Below, piece by piece: positions 24,402-33,276 of a stretch of 61,913 nt of DNA (position 1 is the first letter of the stretch; each line of letters begins with the position of its first letter). The DNA comes from Pseudomonadota bacterium (GTDB lineage Bacteria; Pseudomonadota; Alphaproteobacteria; Caulobacterales; Caulobacteraceae). The stretch covers positions 1 to 61,913 of the forward strand of contig JAKBBV010000011.1 of NCBI GenBank assembly GCA_021808285.1, in the 5' to 3' direction. The position numbers and the translations under genes were made by a program. Below the pieces are notes generated by a model, which ran no database searches, was not told the origin of the DNA, and saw only the letters and a program-made list of their open reading frames with translations.

Positions 24402-25280
24402 TCAGCGCGTCGGGACCGGACGATCTCCGCGATAGTCGTAGAATCCCCGGCCCACTTTCCGGCCGAGCCACCCAGCCTCGACATATTTCACCAGCAGCGG
24501 GCACGGACGATATTTGGAATCCGCCAGCCCCTCATAAAGCACGTTCATGATCGACAGCACGGTGTCGAGACCGATGAAGTCGCCCAACTCCAAGGGACCC
24601 ATGGGATGGTTGGCGCCCAGCTTCAACGCCGTATCGATCGCATCGACCGTGCCCACGCCCTCATAGAGGGTATAGATGGCCTCGTTGATCATCGGAACGA
24701 GGACGCGGTTGACGATGAAGGCGGGGAAATCCTCGGCATTGGCGGTGGTCTTGCCCAGCGATCGGGCGAACGCGACCGCGATCTCGTAGGTCTCGGCCCC
24801 AGTGGCGATACCACGGATGATTTCGACGAGTTTCATCAGCGGCACAGGATTCATGAAGTGCAGGCCGATGAATCGCTCCGGCCTGTCGGTCGCCGACGCC
24901 AAGCGGGTAATCGAGATGGAGGAGGTATTGGAGGCGAGCAGGGTCTTGTCGACGAGGTGGGGGCTTAACGCCCGGAAAATGGATTTTTTGGTGTCTTCGT
25001 CTTCGGTGGCGGCCTCAATGACGAGGTCGGAGCGACCGATTTCCGCGAGACTCGGCTCCGGACGGATCCGCCCAAGAGCCGCCTCCCTCTCCGCCTCTCC
25101 GATCAGGCCCCGCGCCACCTGTCGGTGCATATTGCGATCGATGAGCCCAACGCTCTCATCGATTTTCGCGGGCGCCACATCGTGAAGGAGCACATTGTAG
25201 CCGGCCAGCGCGCACACGTGCGCGATGCCGCTCCCCATCTGACCCGCCCCGATTACGCCAACCGTTCTGATCTCGGCCAT
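24402..25280 (-). CDS. 3-hydroxybutyryl-CoA dehydrogenase
   Basis: A 292-residue NAD-dependent (S)-3-hydroxyacyl-CoA dehydrogenase of the short single-domain type (Hbd/PaaH). The Rossmann motif is VGVIGAGQMGSGIAHVCALAG; SNTSSISITRLA, FIGLHFMNPVPLMKLVEII (catalytic His) and the FIVNRVLVPMINEAI block are typical. ATG at 25280 preferred over the adjacent TTG. Lies downstream of etfBA, with its own promoter-like sequence in the 119-bp gap. Confidence 0.93.
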   Translation of the reverse strand: MAEIRTVGVIGAGQMGSGIAHVCALAGYNVLLHDVAPAKIDESVGLIDRNMHRQVARGLIGEAEREAALGRIRPEPSLAEIGRSDLVIEAATEDEDTKKSIFRALSPHLVDKTLLASNTSSISITRLASATDRPERFIGLHFMNPVPLMKLVEIIRGIATGAETYEIAVAFARSLGKTTANAEDFPAFIVNRVLVPMINEAIYTLYEGVGTVDAIDTALKLGANHPMGPLELGDFIGLDTVLSIMNVLYEGLADSKYRPCPLLVKYVEAGWLGRKVGRGFYDYRGDRPVPTR

Positions 25281-25317
25281 CAACCGCTATGGGACCCTTA
25301 TCGGGCCCTCCTGCTCA

Positions 25318-25371
25318 ACTGACGATCAGTCTCGTCCCCTGCCGTTATACAAACGCAAAGGAGTTGGGCAA
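25318..25371 (-). promoter_or_regulatory. Putative promoter with palindrome for the hydroxyacyl-CoA dehydrogenase gene
   Basis: On the minus strand TTGCCC (25366-25371 on the plus strand as GGGCAA) and TATAAC (25344-25349) are separated by 16 bases, a good sigma-70-type pair. Just downstream lies the perfect inverted repeat ACTGA-CGA-TCAGT (25318-25330), a candidate operator, 38 bp before the start codon at 25280. Which regulator, if any, binds is unknown. Confidence 0.4.
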
Positions 25372-25399
25372 GATTTTGCTGCGACGCAGCGAAATTCGG

Positions 25400-26344
25400 T
25401 CAGGCCTTGACGGTGTCCAGCGCCGCCATCAGCTCCGGGACCGCTGTCTTATAATCCGCCACCAGACCATAGTCCGCCACCTGGAAGATCGGCGCGTCGG
25501 CGTCCTTGTTAATGGCCACGATGACTTTGGAGTCCTTCATCCCCGCGAGGTGCTGGATGGCGCCGGAGATGCCGACCGCCACATAAAGCTGCGGCGCCAC
25601 CACCTTGCCGGTCTGGCCGACCTGATAGTCGTTTGGAGCGTAGCCCGCATCCACAGCGGCGCGTGAAGCGCCCACGGCGGCGCCAAGCTTGTCGGCCAGA
25701 GGTTCGATGACCTTTTGGAACTCCTCCGCCGAGCCCATCGCGCGACCGCCGCTGACCACGATCTTCGCCGCCGCCAGCTCGGGGCGGTCGGATTTGACCA
25801 ACTCCTCGGCGACGAAGCGAGTCTTGGGGGCGCCCACCCCGGCCGGTGCAGCCTCGATTGTCGCCGCGCCGCCTTCCGCCGCCGCCTTAAACGCCGTGGG
25901 GCGAACGGTGATGACCTTCTTTGCGTCGACCGACGCTACAGTCTCCAGGGCGTTGCCGGCATAGATCGGGCGCACGAAGGTGGACGGGTCAACAACCTCA
26001 ATAATCTCGGAAATCGGCGCGACGTCGAGCGCGGCGGCGACTCGCGGAGCGAAGTTCTTGCCCACCGAGGTCGCTGGAACAAGGACGGCGTCATAGGAGG
26101 CCATGAGCGGGATCACACAGGCGGCGAGGGCCTCAGCAATCTGGTGACCGAGCGCATCGCTTTCCGCGGTCAGCACCTTGCGCACGCCCGCGATCTTGGC
26201 GGCCTCCGCCGCCACTGCCGTCACACCCTTGCCCGCCACCAACACATCCACCTCCCCCGACAAGGCCAAGGCGGCGGTGACTGTCTTTTGGGTATTGTCC
26301 TTGAGGGAGCGATTATCGTGATCCGCGAAGACGAGAACGGGCAT
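25400..26344 (-). CDS. etfA: Electron transfer flavoprotein subunit alpha
   Basis: The FAD-binding subunit that, with EtfB, passes electrons from acyl-CoA dehydrogenases to ETF-ubiquinone oxidoreductase. Of 314 residues. The C-terminal FAD-binding signature is clear: [33 protein letters not shown] and [26 protein letters not shown]. It starts 2 bp after the etfB stop. The partner ETF-QO gene is not in the window. Confidence 0.96.
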   Translation of the reverse strand: MPVLVFADHDNRSLKDNTQKTVTAALALSGEVDVLVAGKGVTAVAAEAAKIAGVRKVLTAESDALGHQIAEALAACVIPLMASYDAVLVPATSVGKNFAPRVAAALDVAPISEIIEVVDPSTFVRPIYAGNALETVASVDAKKVITVRPTAFKAAAEGGAATIEAAPAGVGAPKTRFVAEELVKSDRPELAAAKIVVSGGRAMGSAEEFQKVIEPLADKLGAAVGASRAAVDAGYAPNDYQVGQTGKVVAPQLYVAVGISGAIQHLAGMKDSKVIVAINKDADAPIFQVADYGLVADYKTAVPELMAALDTVKA

Positions 26345-26346
26345 GG

Positions 26347-27096
26347 TCAGATCACTCCGGCTTCGGTCTTGAGTTTCGAAACGAGATCTGCGGCGGTCTC
26401 CACCTTCATCCCCGCCGTTCGTTTCGGCGGTTCAGTCACCCTCTTCACCGTCAGGTGGGGGGCGGCGAGGCCCCCGAAGTCATCCGGAGACTTGACGTCG
26501 ATGACCTTCTTCTTCGCCTTCATGATGTTCGGCAGGGAAGCGTAACGCGGCTCGTTGAGACGCAAATCGGCGGTCACCACCGCCGGCATATCCAGCTCAA
26601 GCGTCTGCAAGCCGCCGTCCACCTCGCGGGTCACCCGGACCACATCGCCTGATAGCTCCACCTTCGAAGCGAAGGTCGCCTGTGGCCAATCCAACAAGGC
26701 GGCCAGCATCTGGCCAACCGCGTTGTTATCCCCATCGATGGCCTGCTTGCCCATGATCACCAAAGAGGGCTGCTCGGCTTCGACGACAGCCTTGAGGAGC
26801 TTGGCCACCGCCAGGGGCTCGGGATCCGCGTCGGTCTGGATGAGCAAGCCGCGATCGGCGCCCATGGCCAGGGCCGTGCGAATCGTCTCCTGGGCCGGCG
26901 CGGGGCCGACTGAGACCGCAACGATATCTTCGGCAAGGCCCTTTTCCTTCAAACGCACCGCCTCTTCGACGGCGATTTCACAGAATGGGTTCATGGCCAT
27001 CTTCACATTGGCCAAATCGACGCCCGATTGGTCCGATTTGACTCGAGCCTTGACGTTGTAGTCGAGGACGCGCTTCACGGGCACGAGGATCTTCAT
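26347..27096 (-). CDS. etfB: Electron transfer flavoprotein subunit beta
   Basis: The 249-residue AMP-binding partner of EtfA. The N-terminus [16 protein letters not shown], the block [19 protein letters not shown], and the signature [21 protein letters not shown] identify it. The ATG at 27096 is the natural start; the frame is open upstream by 35 codons but that part lacks family similarity. First gene of etfBA; the small gene upstream is on the other strand, with 122 bp between starts for the promoters. Confidence 0.96.
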   Translation of the reverse strand: MKILVPVKRVLDYNVKARVKSDQSGVDLANVKMAMNPFCEIAVEEAVRLKEKGLAEDIVAVSVGPAPAQETIRTALAMGADRGLLIQTDADPEPLAVAKLLKAVVEAEQPSLVIMGKQAIDGDNNAVGQMLAALLDWPQATFASKVELSGDVVRVTREVDGGLQTLELDMPAVVTADLRLNEPRYASLPNIMKAKKKVIDVKSPDDFGGLAAPHLTVKRVTEPPKRTAGMKVETAADLVSKLKTEAGVI

Positions 27097-27218
27097 ATGA
27101 TTCACCTTCCACGCAGACGCCGTCGCCATAGCGTCTCCGCGCCGCGTTGCAAAGCGGCCGAGAGAATCGCAGGACCGAGGCGGCGGTACGCGCCGTCTCA
27201 TCCCTCCAGAGAGTCCCT

Positions 27219-27443
27219 ATGAATCAAGTCTTCGCCGGCGCCCGACTTCTCCTGATTGGCCTGTTCGTCGTCGCCTCGGCGGCGACCGCCGCATATCAGT
27301 ATTTTTATATCTGGCCGATGCAGAAATGCGAGAAGGCCGGCGCCTGGTGGGACGGTCGCGACCGTCAGTGCCTGACCCCGATGCCGATCTGGCGCCTCAC
27401 CGGACGTCTGCCGCAAACCCCGGAAGCCGCCAAAGGGCGCTGA
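27219..27443 (+). CDS. Small membrane-anchored protein with two cysteines
   Basis: A 74-residue protein: one hydrophobic N-terminal helix (LLLIGLFVVASAATAAYQYF), then a short domain MQKCEKAGAWWDGRDRQCL with two cysteines 14 residues apart that could pair in the periplasm, and PMPIWRLTGR. No domain name recognised. An ATG at 27219 is preceded by CCAGAGAG. Converges on the adenosyltransferase gene, ending 3 bp from it. Confidence 0.6.
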   Translation: MNQVFAGARLLLIGLFVVASAATAAYQYFYIWPMQKCEKAGAWWDGRDRQCLTPMPIWRLTGRLPQTPEAAKGR

Positions 27444-27446
27444 CTC

Positions 27447-28019
27447 TCAGCGATGGGCCGCGGGAGCCCAGAGAACGTCCAGGGCCCCGCCGCCATTGGC
27501 GCAACGGGCGGCGACGAAGAGATAGTCAGACAGGCGGTTGAGGTAACGCAGCGCCTCGGCGTGGACGTCGCCGCCTTCTTCCTGAATGAACGCACTCGCC
27601 TCACGTTCGGCGCGGCGGCAAACCGTTCGCGCCAGGTGCAGCCAGGAACCAAGGGGCGACCCCCCCGGCAGTACGAAGGAGTTGAGCGGGGCGAGCGAGG
27701 CGTTCATCGCGTCGATCTCGTGCTCAAGGCGAGCGACCTGTGCGGCGACGATGCGAAGGGTTTCAGCCCCCCCGGGTCGGGCCGGGGTGGCGAGGTCTGC
27801 TCCGAGGTCGAACAGATCGTTTTGGATTCGCGAGAGCCCAGCGTCGAGGTCAGGAGCCCCTGCGGTTTGCTGCCGCGTCAGGCCGAGGACGGCATTGAGT
27901 TCGTCCACGGCGCCATAGGCGGCGACGCGCGGGTTCGATTTGGCCACCTCAGACCCATCGGCTAGACGCGTTCGGCCTGCGTCACCGGTGCGGGTATAGA
28001 TGCGGGTCAGCCGGACCAC
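27447..28019 (-). CDS. Cob(I)alamin adenosyltransferase, PduO type
   Basis: A 190-residue enzyme that transfers adenosyl from ATP to cob(I)alamin to give coenzyme B12. The ATP-binding N-terminus IYTRTGDAGRTRLADGSEVAK and YGAVDELNAVLGL are the PduO signatures, as are FVLPGGSPLGSWLHLARTVCRRAER (conserved Arg and Glu) and LNRLSDYLFVAARCAN. Relatives often serve methylmalonyl-CoA mutase. It lies 75 bp after the HIG1-type gene in the same direction. No cobalamin riboswitch was seen upstream. Confidence 0.94.
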   Translation of the reverse strand: MVRLTRIYTRTGDAGRTRLADGSEVAKSNPRVAAYGAVDELNAVLGLTRQQTAGAPDLDAGLSRIQNDLFDLGADLATPARPGGAETLRIVAAQVARLEHEIDAMNASLAPLNSFVLPGGSPLGSWLHLARTVCRRAEREASAFIQEEGGDVHAEALRYLNRLSDYLFVAARCANGGGALDVLWAPAAHR

Positions 28020-28094
28020 GGAGCGCCGGAGCGAATGGCGTAGCGGTGGGCGCCGCGATGTCGCGGATACGCTCTTTCTTCAGGCGTTCGCACG

Positions 28095-28304
28095 TCAAGA
28101 GCCCGCATGACGCCGGGTGAACGCATAGGCGGCCACGAGGATCAGGATGGCGCTGAATTGGAGCAGCACCCTCAGACGCATCAGCTTGTTCGAATAAGAA
28201 CGACCAAAGTCGCCGCCACGGAACAGCGCATAGATGCCCACCCCCAATGTCAGGGCGACGGCAGCCAGAGCCAGAGGGATGAGAATCCGGAAAATCGGCG
28301 GCAT
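28095..28304 (-). CDS. HIG1-type twin-transmembrane protein
   Basis: A 69-residue protein with two helices (ILIPLALAAVALTLGVGIYALF and LRVLLQFSAILILVAAYAF) flanking a GGDFGRSYSNKLMRLRV loop. The NKLMRLRVLLQ block matches the bacterial HIG1/hypoxia-induced family; such proteins in alphaproteobacteria associate with respiratory complexes, which is inference here. Start ATG at 28304 chosen. It precedes the adenosyltransferase gene in the same direction. Confidence 0.8.
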   Translation of the reverse strand: MPPIFRILIPLALAAVALTLGVGIYALFRGGDFGRSYSNKLMRLRVLLQFSAILILVAAYAFTRRHAGS

Positions 28305-28402
28305 GAGGCTCCTGACAGGTTCGCCGACCATGGCGCGGGGACGGACTTCCCGGTACGCCCGAGCGAAGGCTAGAAACTTAGGACAGCAAGGAGGCCAGCG
28401 CC

Positions 28403-29026
28403 ATGGTCATCGTCCATCACCTCAACAATTCCCGTTCGCAGCGGATCTTGTGGCTCCTGGAGGAGCTGCAGACACCCTACGAGATTCGATTCTATCAACG
28501 TGACGCCACAACGAATCTCGCGCCGGAGACGCTGAAGGCCGTCCATGCCCTGGGGAAATCGCCAGTTATCGAGGTCGATGGGCTGACGATCGCCGAGTCC
28601 GGCGCCGCAGTGGATTACCTGGTGCGCCGGCGCGGCGCGGGGCGTCTTGCGCCCGCGCCCGGGACATCAGAGCACGAGACCTATCTGGAGTGGCTCCACT
28701 ATGCCGAAGGCTCGGCCATGCTTCCCCTCATGCTCAACCTCTACGTCATGCGTTTGGGTGACGCTGCGGCCCCGCTTCGACCAAGGATCGATAGCGAGAT
28801 CGTCAACCATCTGGGCTTCATTGATAACCAACTGAAAGAGGGCGAGTACCTCCTTCCGTCCGGCTTTTCCGGGGCGGATGTGCAGATGAGTTTTGTCGGC
28901 GAGGTGGGCCGGGCATTTGGCCGTCTACAGCCATTCCCCAGGCTCGCGGCATGGGTGGAGCGACTTCACGCCCGGCCGGCGTTCAAGCGGGCCCTGGAAA
29001 AGGGTGGGGCCTACAACCTTGCTTGA
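28403..29026 (+). CDS. Glutathione S-transferase
   Basis: A 207-residue cytosolic GST. N-terminal thioredoxin-fold domain begins VHHLNNSRSQRILWLLEEL, where NSRSQ holds the likely catalytic Ser, then GKSPVIEVDGLTIAESGAAVDYL (the Pro loop and the glutathione gamma-glutamyl-binding ES motif). The C-terminal helical domain contains SGADVQMSF. GSTs use glutathione from the pathway that starts with gshA in this window. Ends 22 bp before the convergent hydrolase gene. Confidence 0.9.
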   Translation: MVIVHHLNNSRSQRILWLLEELQTPYEIRFYQRDATTNLAPETLKAVHALGKSPVIEVDGLTIAESGAAVDYLVRRRGAGRLAPAPGTSEHETYLEWLHYAEGSAMLPLMLNLYVMRLGDAAAPLRPRIDSEIVNHLGFIDNQLKEGEYLLPSGFSGADVQMSFVGEVGRAFGRLQPFPRLAAWVERLHARPAFKRALEKGGAYNLA

Positions 29027-29048
29027 CGCTATCACGGCCCAAGTCGCG

Positions 29049-29843
29049 TCACTCGAAGACGAAGTCATCCCCAGCGTCGAAATCGTCCAGGAAGTCGAAC
29101 ACCGCCGCACGGAATAGGGCGTGGGGGATCGCCGAGAAGTGGTCGCAGCCGGGCAGCGCCACGGCGCGGGCATCCTTGATGTGGGCCGCCAGGTCGGCGG
29201 GATCGCCGGCGAGCGAGTCGTTGGCGCCGGCGGCCACCAGGGTTGGCGTCGTCAGATGACCAAGATCCGGCGCCCCACGCCCCATTGCCACGCCTTGGCT
29301 ACAGGCGGCGAGCGCGGCGCGGTCGTCGCCCTGAGCGTCGGCAAAACGCCGAAAGCCCTGCTGGATCGGGTCGGTAATGCCGGACGGATCCTCAATCAGA
29401 AGCGCCGCGCCCAGACTCATGGCCGGCGGGGGCGGAGGCGGCGCCATGAGGCGTCCACCGACTCCGCCCAGGATCAGCTTGTCGATCCGCTCTGGCGCCG
29501 CAAGCGCCGCAGCGAGGGACAGGTGAGCGCCCAGGGAGTAGCCCATCAAGATACAGCTTGGAACCTTGGCGGCGTCCAAGAGGGCAAGGATGTCGGAAGC
29601 CAAGGCCTCCCTTTGGTAGAGTTGGGGGTCATGCGGCTTGTCGCTCTGCCCGTGCCCGCGCAGGTCGAGGGCGACAATGCGAAATCCGGCGCGGGAAAAG
29701 GCCGCATACCAACCCAGACGCCGCCAGTTCTCCGTCCGATTCGAGGCGAAGCCGTGCACGAGCGCCACCGTGCCGCGCCCAGTCCCCTCCGGCGCTATAT
29801 CGTCATAGGCGAGTCGTTGACCCTGCGAGATGAACTGCAGCAT
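29049..29843 (-). CDS. Alpha/beta hydrolase
   Basis: A 264-residue alpha/beta-hydrolase-fold protein. The oxyanion loop is VALVHGFASNRTENW, the nucleophile elbow GYSLGAHLSL (Ser), the acid is probably Asp in VAAGANDSLAGDP, and the His is in LPGCDHFSAIPH. The cap domain carries the MAPPPPPPAMSLG stretch. Start ATG at 29843; the frame opens further but the upstream is not protein-like. Substrate unknown. Confidence 0.88.
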   Translation of the reverse strand: MLQFISQGQRLAYDDIAPEGTGRGTVALVHGFASNRTENWRRLGWYAAFSRAGFRIVALDLRGHGQSDKPHDPQLYQREALASDILALLDAAKVPSCILMGYSLGAHLSLAAALAAPERIDKLILGGVGGRLMAPPPPPPAMSLGAALLIEDPSGITDPIQQGFRRFADAQGDDRAALAACSQGVAMGRGAPDLGHLTTPTLVAAGANDSLAGDPADLAAHIKDARAVALPGCDHFSAIPHALFRAAVFDFLDDFDAGDDFVFE

Positions 29844-29986
29844 GGCTCTAAGGTTAGCGGGCCGCCGTCCGCGCCGCCAGACCGCGCTCGAGTCGCGCTC
29901 ATGAGGCCGCGCACTTTGGATCACAGGGGCCAATCCGCGACGGCTCCCCCTTGAGTGCGACCGCTCTGACGTCCTATCCAGGCGCC

Positions 29987-30451
29987 ATGCGCAAAGAGGA
30001 AGTGTTCATCGGCGGCTGGACCCTGGAAAGCCTCAAGGCGCGCAGCCAGACCGAACGGCATCAGGTCTGGAAGCGGGCCAGGGCCCTTCATTCCGCCGAG
30101 GGCAACCATTTGGCGCGCGCCATTGAGCGACTGGGCCTGCCCTATGCGGAGCCCGAGCCCTTGGCGGAAGACTCCCCGCTTCTGACCCAGATGCGGACCC
30201 TCTTCGCCACGCCCGCAGCGCGCGCAGCCGCACTTGAAGCGACACTTGACGGCATGCCGGCCCTGGCTGGTCTCGATGTCCTTCTGCACGAAACGCTCGG
30301 CGAGGCCTATCGCCGCGATCCAGCGGCGGCGGCCACGGCCGAGGTCCTGACCGCCGAACTCATGGCCAGCCTTGGCTTCGTTGAGGCGGGGCGCAAAGAC
30401 CTTCCGCCCCGCTGTGTGGCCCGCACAGGCGTCTTTTGGCGGAGAGGCTGA
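29987..30451 (+). CDS. Hypothetical protein, largely helical
   Basis: A 154-residue predicted soluble, Ala-rich, helical protein beginning MRKEEVFIGGWTLESLKARS, with no recognised motif; a second in-frame start (GTG 29951) adds 12 residues. Its end CVARTGVFWRRG suggests a defined domain. It starts 144 bp from the divergent hydrolase start and converges on pnp across a strong hairpin. Function unknown. Confidence 0.6.
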   Translation: MRKEEVFIGGWTLESLKARSQTERHQVWKRARALHSAEGNHLARAIERLGLPYAEPEPLAEDSPLLTQMRTLFATPAARAAALEATLDGMPALAGLDVLLHETLGEAYRRDPAAAATAEVLTAELMASLGFVEAGRKDLPPRCVARTGVFWRRG

Positions 30452-30483
30452 CCCCGCCCTTCGGCTTAACGCGGGCGGAGTGA

Positions 30484-30504
30484 CGGGCCGGGCGAACCGG
30501 CCCG
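30484..30504. terminator. Hairpin between convergent genes, possible terminator
   Basis: A perfect 8-bp stem, CGGGCCGG / CCGGCCCG, with loop GCGAA. It lies 29 bp beyond the pnp stop (30533) and 33 bp past the stop of the convergent hypothetical gene, so could end transcription from both sides. There is no long T run, so Rho-independent function is uncertain. Confidence 0.5.
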
Positions 30505-30532
30505 CCTCACGCGTTATGAATGGAGGAAGACC

Positions 30533-32674
30533 TCAGACCTCGGCCGGAGCCTCCAGCTTGGAGAGGTCCTCGCCAGTCTCCTGATCGACGACCTTCATCG
30601 ACAAACGGATCTTGCCGCGATCATCGAACCCCAGAAGCTTGACCTTCACCATCTGGCCCTCGCTCAGCACATCGGAGACCTTGTTCACACGTTCCCGTGC
30701 GATCTGGCTGACGTGCACCAGCCCGTCCTTAGCGCCGAAGAAGTTTACGAAGGCGCCGAAGTCGACCACCTTGACAACCTTGCCCTCATAGATCTGTCCG
30801 ACTTCGGGCTCGGAGGTGAGCGACTTGATCCAGTCCACTGCAGCCTTGATCTTGGCGCCGTCGCTGGCCGCGACCTTCACCTGGCCATCATCACTGATGT
30901 CGATCTTCGCTCCGGTCTGGGCCACGATCTCGCGGATCACCTTGCCGCCTGTGCCGATCACGTCGCGGATCTTGTCCGTGGGGATGGTTATCGTCTCGAT
31001 CTTCGGCGCATGTTCACCCACATCGGCCCGAGCGCCGTCGATGGCCTTGGCCATCTCGCCCAGAATATGCAGGCGGCCTCCTTTCGCCTGAGCGAGCGCC
31101 TTCTTCATGATCTCTTCGGTGATGCCTGGGATCTTGATGTCCATCTGCAGGGACGTGATGCCGTCGGCCGAGCCAGCGACCTTGAAGTCCATGTCACCCA
31201 GGTGGTCCTCGTCACCGAGGATGTCCGAGAGCACCGCGAAGCCATCGGATTCGAGGATCAGGCCCATGGCAATGCCGGACACTGGCTTTTTCAGGGGCAC
31301 GCCCGCGTCCATCAGGGCCAGGGAGCTTCCGCATACGGTCGCCATTGACGAGGAGCCGTTGGATTCGGTGATCTCCGACACCAGGCGCACGGTGTAGGGG
31401 AACTCTTCCTTGGACGGCAGCATGGGACGAACAGCCCGCCAGGCCAGTTTGCCGTGGCCGATCTCGCGCCGTCCGGGGGCATTCATGCGACCGGTTTCAC
31501 CCACTGAGTAGGGCGGAAAATTGTAGTGTAAAAGGAAGCTTTCCTTATAGGTGCCCTCAAGCGCGTCGATGAACTGCTCGTCGTCGCCGGTGCCGAGCGT
31601 CGCCACCACCAAGGCCTGGGTCTCGCCTCGGGTGAACAGCGCCGAGCCGTGGGTCCGCGGCAGCACCGACACCTCGGAGACGATCGGTCTCACCACATCA
31701 ACGGCCCGACCGTCGATGCGTTTGCCGGTCTCCAGAATCGAACGGCGCACGACATCTGCCTCACAGTCCTTAAACACGCCAGACAGCTTGGCGGGCTCGA
31801 AGCCTTCCGGATTCGCCTCGGACTTAGCTAGAGTCTGCATCACCTTCTGCTTGGCGGCGCCGACCGCATCATGGCGTGCGCCCTTGGCGGTAATGGCATA
31901 GGCGGCCTTGAGGTCGTCTCCCACCAGAGCCTTGACCTTGGCCTTGATGGCGTCGGTGTCCTCGGGTGCGAAGTCGAACGGGTCCTTAGCCGCGTGTTCG
32001 GCCAATTCGATGATCGCCTGGATCACGGGCTGAATGCCCCTATGGGCGAACATGACGCCGCCAAGCACCTCGTCCTCAGGCAACTCCTTGATCTCGGATT
32101 CGACCATCATCACCGCATCGTCAGTTCCGGCCACGACCAGATCCATCCGGTTAGCCGCGTCCCTCATCTGATCGAGCGACGGGTTGAGGACATATTGGCC
32201 ATCGATGAAGCCGACCCGGGCGGCGCCGATGGGGCCCATGAACGGGACGCCCGACAGGGTCAGGGCGGCTGAGGCGGCGACCATCGCGACGATGTCGGGA
32301 TCGTTCTCCAAGTCATGCGACAGGACCGTCACCACCACCTGCGTCTCATGCTTGAAGCCCTTGACGAACAGGGGCCGGATAGGGCGGTCAATCAAACGCG
32401 AGACCAGGGTTTCCTTCTCCGAGGGACGCCCCTCGCGCTTGAAGAAGCCGCCGGGGATCTTGCCCGCCGCGAAGGTCTTTTCCTGATAGTTTACGGTCAG
32501 AGGAAAGAAATCGAGCCCGGGCTTAGGGGCCTTATCGAAGACGACCGCCGCGAGGACGGTGGTCTCCCCATAGGTGGCGAGAACTGCGCCATCGGCCTGG
32601 CGAGCGATGCGCCCGGTTTCCAGGGTCAGGCGACGCCCCCCCCACTCGATGGACTTGCGCTTGATATCGAACAT
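30533..32674 (-). CDS. pnp: Polyribonucleotide nucleotidyltransferase (PNPase)
   Basis: 3'-5' phosphorolytic exoribonuclease of the degradosome, 713 residues, the usual length. Two RNase PH domains flank a helical linker ([20 protein letters not shown] and the second-core residues in [19 protein letters not shown]); the C-terminal KH domain contains [19 protein letters not shown], and an S1 domain runs from [19 protein letters not shown] to the RLS block. It is the last of rbfA-truB-rpsO-pnp. The 314-bp leader to rpsO contains palindromic elements. Confidence 0.97.
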   Translation of the reverse strand: MFDIKRKSIEWGGRRLTLETGRIARQADGAVLATYGETTVLAAVVFDKAPKPGLDFFPLTVNYQEKTFAAGKIPGGFFKREGRPSEKETLVSRLIDRPIRPLFVKGFKHETQVVVTVLSHDLENDPDIVAMVAASAALTLSGVPFMGPIGAARVGFIDGQYVLNPSLDQMRDAANRMDLVVAGTDDAVMMVESEIKELPEDEVLGGVMFAHRGIQPVIQAIIELAEHAAKDPFDFAPEDTDAIKAKVKALVGDDLKAAYAITAKGARHDAVGAAKQKVMQTLAKSEANPEGFEPAKLSGVFKDCEADVVRRSILETGKRIDGRAVDVVRPIVSEVSVLPRTHGSALFTRGETQALVVATLGTGDDEQFIDALEGTYKESFLLHYNFPPYSVGETGRMNAPGRREIGHGKLAWRAVRPMLPSKEEFPYTVRLVSEITESNGSSSMATVCGSSLALMDAGVPLKKPVSGIAMGLILESDGFAVLSDILGDEDHLGDMDFKVAGSADGITSLQMDIKIPGITEEIMKKALAQAKGGRLHILGEMAKAIDGARADVGEHAPKIETITIPTDKIRDVIGTGGKVIREIVAQTGAKIDISDDGQVKVAASDGAKIKAAVDWIKSLTSEPEVGQIYEGKVVKVVDFGAFVNFFGAKDGLVHVSQIARERVNKVSDVLSEGQMVKVKLLGFDDRGKIRLSMKVVDQETGEDLSKLEAPAEV

Positions 32675-32988
32675 GTAAGGGTCTCTTTCCTAACGGACGT
32701 CCAAAGGGCGGATTCCCTTCGGAGCGGACTGGGCGCGGCCGGGTCTTTCGGTCCCGGGGAGATAGCCCGATCCTAGAGCACGATGCGTTCACGCGAAATC
32801 GCGGAGACTTAGGATCCTGCTCTCTGTTCAAATTCGCGAGCGAGCCGCGCGCTCGCCGTAAGGTGTGAACGCAACGCAGCCTTTGGCGCGGCCATGGGCC
32901 GAACGGATCGCGACCGGCCCAGAGCCGAAGCCCCCTGGGGACCTCCCGGTCTGGCGACCGCATCACCGTCCGGGCGCACGATACAAAT
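32675..32988. other. rpsO-pnp intergenic region (314 bp)
   Basis: No gene is supported here. It holds the palindromic element at 32774-32823, and near 32837-32857 a second strong inverted repeat (GCGAGCG ... CGCTCGC, 7-bp arms). The pnp leader in E. coli is an RNase III site for autoregulation, so hairpins here could act similarly, but this is inference. Confidence 0.5.
32774..32823. repeat. Nested palindromic intergenic element, TAGAGCA termini
   Basis: A 50-bp segment with imperfect inverted ends (AGAGCACGAT at 32776-32785, its partner ATCCTGCTCT at 32814-32823, 9 of 10 match) around an inner CGCGA-AA-TCGCG hairpin. The outer TAGAGC end resembles the element at 10383-10436. Such elements are dispersed in many alphaproteobacterial genomes. 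Location is in the pnp leader. Confidence 0.5.
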
Positions 32989-33258
32989 CTACCGCCTCAA
33001 TCCTAAAGCCCCGATCAGGGTCTGGTACCGTCCCTCGTCAGAGGCCTTGAGGTGATCGAGGAGCGAACGCCGCTGGGACACGAGCTTGAGCAGGCCCCGG
33101 CGGGAATGGTTGTCCTTCTTATGGGTCTTGAAATGTTCGGTGAGGTTGGCGATGCGCTCCGACAGGATCGCAACCTGGACCTCGGCAGAGCCTGTGTCCC
33201 CTTCCGTGCGGGCATACTCGCCGATAAGCTCGGCTTTACGGGAGGCAGTGATCGACAT
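32989..33258 (-). CDS. rpsO: 30S ribosomal protein S15
   Basis: Exactly 89 residues, the standard length, with the S15 signature blocks [42 protein letters not shown] and [17 protein letters not shown] at 33258 is preferred over one six codons upstream because the mature S15 starts [11 protein letters not shown]. It follows truB by 18 bp. It is a 16S rRNA-binding protein of the small subunit. Confidence 0.97.
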   Translation of the reverse strand: MSITASRKAELIGEYARTEGDTGSAEVQVAILSERIANLTEHFKTHKKDNHSRRGLLKLVSQRRSLLDHLKASDEGRYQTLIGALGLRR

Positions 33259-33276
33259 CGTGTTCCTTCCGCTCAA

